From: Alphaproteobacteria bacterium UBA828
GTDB lineage: Bacteria; Pseudomonadota; Alphaproteobacteria; UBA828
Assembly (NCBI GenBank): GCA_002296185.1
Contig: DBHM01000010.1
Location: 34,481-44,112 of the forward strand
Direction of reading: 5' to 3'
DNA: 9,632 bases
The notes below the pieces were generated by a model. It was not told the DNA's origin, made no database searches, and was given only the letters and a program-made list of their open reading frames with translations. The translations under genes and the position numbers were made by a program. Shown one piece after another: positions 6,551-9,632 of this stretch. Each line of letters begins with the position of its first letter. Positions within the stretch are counted from its first letter, which is position 1.

Positions 6551-6886
6551 CTACTTCCACTCTACCAGAACCTCTCTATATGGCGTTGAACCAGCATTAA
6601 CCGCTTTATGCTTGGCTGGGATACGAGCGCCTTTTCCGATCTCTGACATTACTTCAATTTCATCATCTTCCACCTTTAAATGGAAAACAGCCCCGGTTGG
6701 CACCTCAAATGCACCAAGATCTTTTCCGTGCTCGTCATAAACCTGTAAAGTTGAGCCCGAAATAGCATACCAAATATAGCTTAATTCGTGTTTATGTATT
6801 GCAGTTTCTTCTCCGGGAGCTAATTCAAAATTCCAAACAATAACTTTATCGTTTTCAAAAACTTTTTCTGTTCCTACTCCAGACAT
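6551..6886 (-). CDS. Small single-domain cupin protein
   Basis: A 111-residue single-domain cupin (beta-barrel metal-binding fold), function unknown. Cupin motif 1 is PGEETAIHKHELSYIWYAISG, with His31 and His33 as metal ligands; the usual glutamate four to five residues after the second His is missing, though Glu34 directly follows it. Motif 2 is PAKHKAVN, with His93 and Asn97 in the HxxxN pattern. It could be a small dioxygenase, isomerase or sensor. The start was set at ATG 6886 because AGGGGG lies seven bases upstream and family similarity begins there; the frame stays open to an ATG at 6994, but those 36 extra residues have neither a binding site nor a cupin or signal pattern. The gene is convergent with DUF1028 and divergent from the GST-like gene. 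Confidence 0.85.
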   Translation of the reverse strand: MSGVGTEKVFENDKVIVWNFELAPGEETAIHKHELSYIWYAISGSTLQVYDEHGKDLGAFEVPTGAVFHLKVEDDEIEVMSEIGKGARIPAKHKAVNAGSTPYREVLVEWK

Positions 6887-7007
6887 AACATGACCCCCTA
6901 TATTTTTAAAATTAAACAGATAAGAAAACCCAGATTTAACATCTACATTCATATAATATACATTCAATCTAATTCCTGTCGAGTTTAGATTCATTAGCTA
7001 ATATTAT

Positions 7008-7036
7008 TTGATATAAAATCTAGTTATAAATATACA
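7008..7036 (+). promoter_or_regulatory. Possible promoter of the Xi-class GST gene
   Basis: TTGATA (7008-7013) and TATACA (7031-7036) are separated by 17 bases, an ordinary sigma-70 layout with 5/6 and 4/6 matches. They lie about 30 bases before the start codon. The following AAGGA (7049-7053) is 14 bases from the ATG, a rather long spacing for a ribosome binding site. Confidence 0.3.
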
Positions 7037-7067
7037 TAGATCTCATATAAGGAATTTTTATTAACTA

Positions 7068-8102
7068 ATGAAAAAAATAATAGATATATCAATTGAAGAA
7101 GATCAATCTGACGCAGACAACCGACGTAAAAACGGAGAGTTCGTACGTTCGATCAGCGGTTTTCGTAACAAAATTGGTGACAATGACTTTCCTGCAGAAC
7201 CTGATCGTTATCATCTATTTGTAGCTCTAAACTGCCCTTGGTGTCATCGTACTATAATAGCACGTTCTATATTAGGATTAAAAAATACTATATCAATAGA
7301 TGTAGTCTTCCCAAATCGCACAGAAAAGGGGGATACAAAAGGTGCTAATAAATGGCATTTTTCTCCAGAAAAAAAATCCACTTTAACCAACTCAACTCTC
7401 AAGGAATGCACCCGAGAAACGGGAACAGGTAAAGATCTTAAATACGTATCAGACATTTATTCATTAGAAGGCTCTAATGAACAGTCCCTACCTATTCTAT
7501 ATGATAAATATTCAAAGCGTATTGTCTCAAATGAAAGTTCAGATATTGTAAAAATGTTTAACTTTAATGCTAAACAACTTGGTAGTTATTACATACAAAA
7601 AGAAAGACCCAACCTTTATCCTAATGATAAATCTAAAGAAATTAATTCATTGAATAAAAAAATTTACACTCAAATAAATAATGGCGCGTATAAAGCGGGC
7701 TTTTCCTCAAATCAAATTATTTATTCTGAAGCATTTGATAAATATTTCGAAGCACTATCCTTCCTAGAAACATCTTTAGAAAATAATAGAAGACCTTTTC
7801 TAACTGGGGATTTTTTTACTGCTTCAGATCTATGGCTCTTCCCAACATTATATAGACATGACCCTATTTATTTTCTCCGCATGAAGCTGAATAGAGCGCG
7901 AATAATTGATTATCCATACCTTTGGCAATGGCTTTGCCGGGTATATTCACTTCCTGAAGTAGCTGATAGCTGCTCTTTGCTGCACTGTCGACAAGGTTAC
8001 TTTGGGAGATCAGGGAATTGTATTATCCCTATTGGCCCTGAACATCCCATGCCATACCCAAAAGCCTATAATCACCCAGAAATAGTTGTATTAAAAAATT
8101 AA
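7068..8102 (+). CDS. Xi-class glutathione transferase / glutathionyl-hydroquinone reductase
   Basis: This 344-residue cytoplasmic enzyme belongs to the Xi class (E. coli YqjG, yeast ECM4, Sphingobium PcpF), which uses glutathione to reduce glutathionyl-hydroquinones. The thioredoxin-like domain carries YHLFVALNCPWCHRTIIAR at 48-66; Cys56 is the catalytic cysteine. The family nearly always has CPWA, whereas here Cys59 makes CPWC. The cis-proline region is SLPILYDK (140-147), then SNESSDIVKMFN (154-165). The helical domain has LTGDFFTASDLWLFPTLYRHDPIY (245-268), and the C-terminal segment GYFGRSGNCIIPIGPEHP (310-327) matches the Xi-specific end that closes over the active site. Length is normal. 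Its stop overlaps the stop of the convergent DCC-family gene by four bases. A physiological substrate cannot be named. Confidence 0.93.
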   Translation: MKKIIDISIEEDQSDADNRRKNGEFVRSISGFRNKIGDNDFPAEPDRYHLFVALNCPWCHRTIIARSILGLKNTISIDVVFPNRTEKGDTKGANKWHFSPEKKSTLTNSTLKECTRETGTGKDLKYVSDIYSLEGSNEQSLPILYDKYSKRIVSNESSDIVKMFNFNAKQLGSYYIQKERPNLYPNDKSKEINSLNKKIYTQINNGAYKAGFSSNQIIYSEAFDKYFEALSFLETSLENNRRPFLTGDFFTASDLWLFPTLYRHDPIYFLRMKLNRARIIDYPYLWQWLCRVYSLPEVADSCSLLHCRQGYFGRSGNCIIPIGPEHPMPYPKAYNHPEIVVLKN

Positions 8103-8470
8103 TGAGCAATCTTTTGTAATGTAGGCCTAAATTTCAGAAAAACTCGATACAAAATTTCTAAAAAAATTGTAAATGGCCATATTAGAGAAATTTTTCCAAA
8201 TATTTTAAATGAATCTAACTCACCCCATAAGACAGCAAAAGCTCTTGCTCCGCTTTCAATAGCACCATCCTTATTTTTGATATGAAAACGAGAAATCGCA
8301 TCCTCCTTAGAAAGTCCCTCTATAATTTCATGATCCGTAACTGATGAAATATCTACCCATTTAACACCATTAGAGCCCTTGCATTTCATATAAAAGTCTA
8401 TTTCACGCCTACAAATTGGGCATGAACCGTCAAAAAACACTTCAACTCTATTTTCTTTTTTTACTGCCAT
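8099..8470 (-). CDS. DCC-family (DUF393) thiol-disulfide oxidoreductase-like protein
   Basis: A 123-residue protein of the DCC family, named after a DxxCPxC motif near the N-terminus; members are predicted thioredoxin-fold redox proteins of unproven reaction. The motif is FFDGSCPICRREIDFY at 12-27, with Cys17 and Cys20. Family features further on are VKWVDISS (36-43), RFHIKNKDGAIESGARAFAVLW (61-82) and the terminal helix with LYRVFLKFRPTL (107-118). There is one moderately hydrophobic segment near 95-108 and no signal peptide. Start: ATG 8470 was preferred over an upstream in-frame TTG at 8491, which adds seven residues that do not resemble the family; neither has a clear ribosome binding site. 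It meets the Xi-class gene tail to tail with overlapping stop codons, so two thiol-chemistry genes are neighbours, but they are not co-transcribed. Confidence 0.88.
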   Translation of the reverse strand: MAVKKENRVEVFFDGSCPICRREIDFYMKCKGSNGVKWVDISSVTDHEIIEGLSKEDAISRFHIKNKDGAIESGARAFAVLWGELDSFKIFGKISLIWPFTIFLEILYRVFLKFRPTLQKIAH

Positions 8471-8584
8471 ATAAATAACCAGAAAACTCAACTACTTGCT
8501 TTAAATACTTATTTAACACAGTCATATGATTTACTATATGGGCAGAACTTAACCTTGTGTCGAGCTTTTTCTATATATTTATTT

Positions 8585-8600
8585 CCAATATAAACATTGG
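8585..8600. other. Short inverted repeat in the DUF393-hspQ gap
   Basis: CCAAT and ATTGG flank six bases within the 248-bp divergent gap 8471-8718. The stem is only 5 bp, so it is at most a weak operator candidate. Nothing else in this gap stands out: no small gene with a ribosome binding site and no RNA gene. Confidence 0.15.
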
Positions 8601-8692
8601 TCAGTAAACGAGATATAAAAAGAAAAAAATTTAAGGTTGAAGTTGAAAAATATGGCTTAATTTCATAATCTATTCGCAGAATCCGATAAAAT

Positions 8693-8698
8693 TATACT
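8693..8698 (+). promoter_or_regulatory. Possible -10 box of hspQ
   Basis: TATACT lies 20 bases before the hspQ TTG start. No good -35 hexamer sits at normal spacing, and no heat-shock (sigma-32-like) -10 element such as CCCCAT is visible. It is part of a 17-base string that also occurs upstream of fccB. Confidence 0.25.
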
Positions 8699-8718
8699 AA
8701 TAATCATAGGGTAATAAA

Positions 8719-9042
8719 TTGAGAGCCGCAAAATTTTCCATTGGTCAAGTTGTAAAACATCGCATCTATCCATTTAGAGGCGTTATATACGACGTAGATC
8801 CAGAATTTAATAATACTGAGGAATGGTGGCTAGCTATACCTGAAGATATCAGGCCAATTAAAGATCAACCATATTATCATCTATTTGCTGAAAATTCAGA
8901 AATGTCATATGAGGCCTATGTATCAGAGCAAAATTTACTTATAGATAATTCGGGTCTTCCGGTTTCACACCCAGGAATTCAGTTAGTATTCGGTGAACTA
9001 AATGACGGTAAATATGAAGTCATGGATTACCAAGCACATTAG
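8719..9042 (+). CDS. hspQ: Heat shock protein HspQ (YccV family)
   Basis: HspQ is a small heat-shock-induced protein; the E. coli member binds hemimethylated DNA in vitro and acts on Lon protease as a specificity-enhancing factor. The 107-residue product opens AAKFSIGQVVKHRIYPFRGVIYDVDPEF (3-30), the family's SH3-like barrel start, then has NNTEEWWLAIPEDIRPIKDQPYYHL (31-55). The NTEEWW insertion is what I associate with alphaproteobacterial members. AYVSEQNLLIDNSGLPVSHP (66-85) completes the fold. The last 20 residues are variable. The start is TTG at 8719, with AGGG seven bases upstream; the family N-terminus (MRxAxFxIGQ) fits exactly there. A clear terminator follows 17 bases after the stop. 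It is probably monocistronic. Confidence 0.93.
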   Translation: MRAAKFSIGQVVKHRIYPFRGVIYDVDPEFNNTEEWWLAIPEDIRPIKDQPYYHLFAENSEMSYEAYVSEQNLLIDNSGLPVSHPGIQLVFGELNDGKYEVMDYQAH

Positions 9043-9059
9043 AATATTTTTTCTTTAAA

Positions 9060-9081
9060 ATGCACGAAAGTGCATATTTTT
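9060..9081 (+). terminator. Intrinsic terminator after hspQ
   Basis: ATGCAC-GAAA-GTGCAT: a 6-bp stem closed by a GNRA-type GAAA tetraloop, directly followed by ATTTTT. It sits 17 bases after the hspQ stop. On the minus strand it is followed by TTTAAAG and could also weakly end the DUF3830 transcript, whose stop lies 20 bases before it. Confidence 0.8.
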
Positions 9082-9094
9082 AATCATACCATCA

Positions 9095-9499
9095 TTATCT
9101 AATTTCAATATCCTGTGACCCTTGCCACAGAGTTGCATTACCTAGTGATTTTAAATTTTCTATTCCAGATGTAAATGTCATAAAATGATTTCCTGCTAAT
9201 TGACCCATCTTAGAGGCAAAATTAACCGACCCGTAGGAAATCAGTATTTCTGTTTCGCTTATTCCTCCGGGATATAACAAAACCTGACCTAAAGAAGGAT
9301 AAGTAGTGTGGTTTTCATAATCCACACCAAAGCTTTTATCACCGAGAGGTATCCATACAGCTTCGCCACTCCATCTTACATGGATTAATTTTCCTGAAAA
9401 AGGCATAACATCACGGAACGCAGACACTGTGTTCGGTGCATTATTTTCAAATTTAGCTTCAAAAATGAAACCGCCAGCCTTAATTATAATTTCTGACAT
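9095..9499 (-). CDS. DUF3830 family protein
   Basis: A 134-residue DUF3830 protein with a predicted cyclophilin-like beta-barrel fold; no reaction is established. Family hallmarks are APNTVSAFRDVMPFSGKLIHVRWSGEAVWIPLGD (21-54), in which RWSGEAVW is most distinctive, then TTYPSLGQVLLYPGGISETEILISYG (65-90) and GQLAGNHFMTFTSG (99-112). The segment LPF-like VMPF plus APNTV resembles the beginning of cyclophilin-like TM1367-type proteins. There is no signal peptide. Start: ATG 9499, with GGGTTAATT upstream as a modest ribosome binding site. It converges on hspQ across the terminator at 9060-9081. The 133 bp upstream, to the window edge, are A/T-rich apart from the heptad repeat. In other genomes this family tends to accompany transport or hydrolase genes; here none adjoins it directly. 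Confidence 0.9.
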   Translation of the reverse strand: MSEIIIKAGGFIFEAKFENNAPNTVSAFRDVMPFSGKLIHVRWSGEAVWIPLGDKSFGVDYENHTTYPSLGQVLLYPGGISETEILISYGSVNFASKMGQLAGNHFMTFTSGIENLKSLGNATLWQGSQDIEIR

Positions 9500-9608
9500 T
9501 AATTAACCCATTATTAATTTTTAAGATAGATAATATAAATTTACTCGTAATTACTAATAATTGCAAAGTATGATAAAATCATTATAGATTATAGATTGTA
9601 TATAGCAC

Positions 9609-9632
9609 ATACCCTATACCCTATACCCTATA
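9609..9632. repeat. Tandem 7-bp repeat (ATACCCT)n running off the window
   Basis: Three perfect copies of ATACCCT (9609-9629) plus the first three bases of a fourth, reaching the last base of the window. The true copy number is therefore unknown. It lies about 110 bp upstream of the DUF3830 start, in a non-coding gap. Confidence 0.85.

Noticed and set aside
6887..6994. 36-residue N-terminal extension of the cupin up to ATG 6994
   Set aside because: A strong AGGGGG ribosome binding site precedes the internal ATG at 6886, the upstream part resembles nothing, and cupins of this size start near that Met.
8471..8491. TTG start at 8491 for the DCC-family protein
   Set aside because: It adds seven residues not typical of the family and has no better ribosome binding site than the ATG at 8470.
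9609..9632. Telomere or linear chromosome end
   Set aside because: The unit is ATACCCT, only three copies are visible, and all genes are ordinary bacterial ones; a simple tandem repeat is enough.

Overview
The window is AT-rich (roughly two thirds A+T by eye) and densely packed with short intergenic gaps. The gene content points to an alphaproteobacterium, probably a marine streamlined lineage of the SAR116 / AEGEAN-169 / Rhodospirillales sort. The clues are an HspQ of the alphaproteobacterial type (with the NTEEWW insertion), Tat-exported Sox proteins, a Xi-class glutathione transferase, and DUF1028 and DUF3830 proteins. The lineage is inferred from protein flavour, not from a marker gene. 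No rRNA, tRNA, CRISPR, insertion sequence or phage gene was seen.

Left part (1-2664): a periplasmic sulfur-oxidation island. A small FccA-like monoheme cytochrome c (minus strand) is divergent from soxY-soxZ (plus), which converge on fccB (minus), the covalent-flavin subunit of flavocytochrome c sulfide dehydrogenase. SoxYZ is the carrier that holds sulfur on a C-terminal cysteine arm. FccB plus a cytochrome oxidises sulfide and passes electrons to the c-type cytochrome pool. SoxXA, SoxB and SoxCD are not in the window; they could lie to the left. SoxY ends in GGCEG instead of the usual GGCGG, and fccB has a run of eight G as its ribosome binding site.

Middle part (2836-6886): a C-factor-like short-chain dehydrogenase (minus, TTG start) divergent from a GNAT acetyltransferase (plus); a 12-helix MFS transporter (minus) divergent from a DUF1028 putative Ntn-type hydrolase (plus); then a small cupin (minus) convergent on DUF1028 across a strong bidirectional terminator hairpin. 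The MFS/DUF1028 divergent gap holds two operator-like inverted repeats, so transporter and hydrolase may be co-regulated, but no substrate can be named.

Right part (7068-9632): a Xi-class glutathionyl-hydroquinone reductase (plus) with a CPWC rather than CPWA active site meets a DCC-family (DUF393) thiol-disulfide protein (minus) tail to tail, the two stop codons sharing one TTAA. Then hspQ (plus, TTG start) with a GNRA-loop terminator, and a DUF3830 protein (minus). The window ends inside a 7-bp tandem repeat (ATACCCT). I see no clearly new multi-gene system; the best leads are the variant sulfur island, the altered SoxY arm, the CPWC Xi-class enzyme and the terminal heptad repeat.
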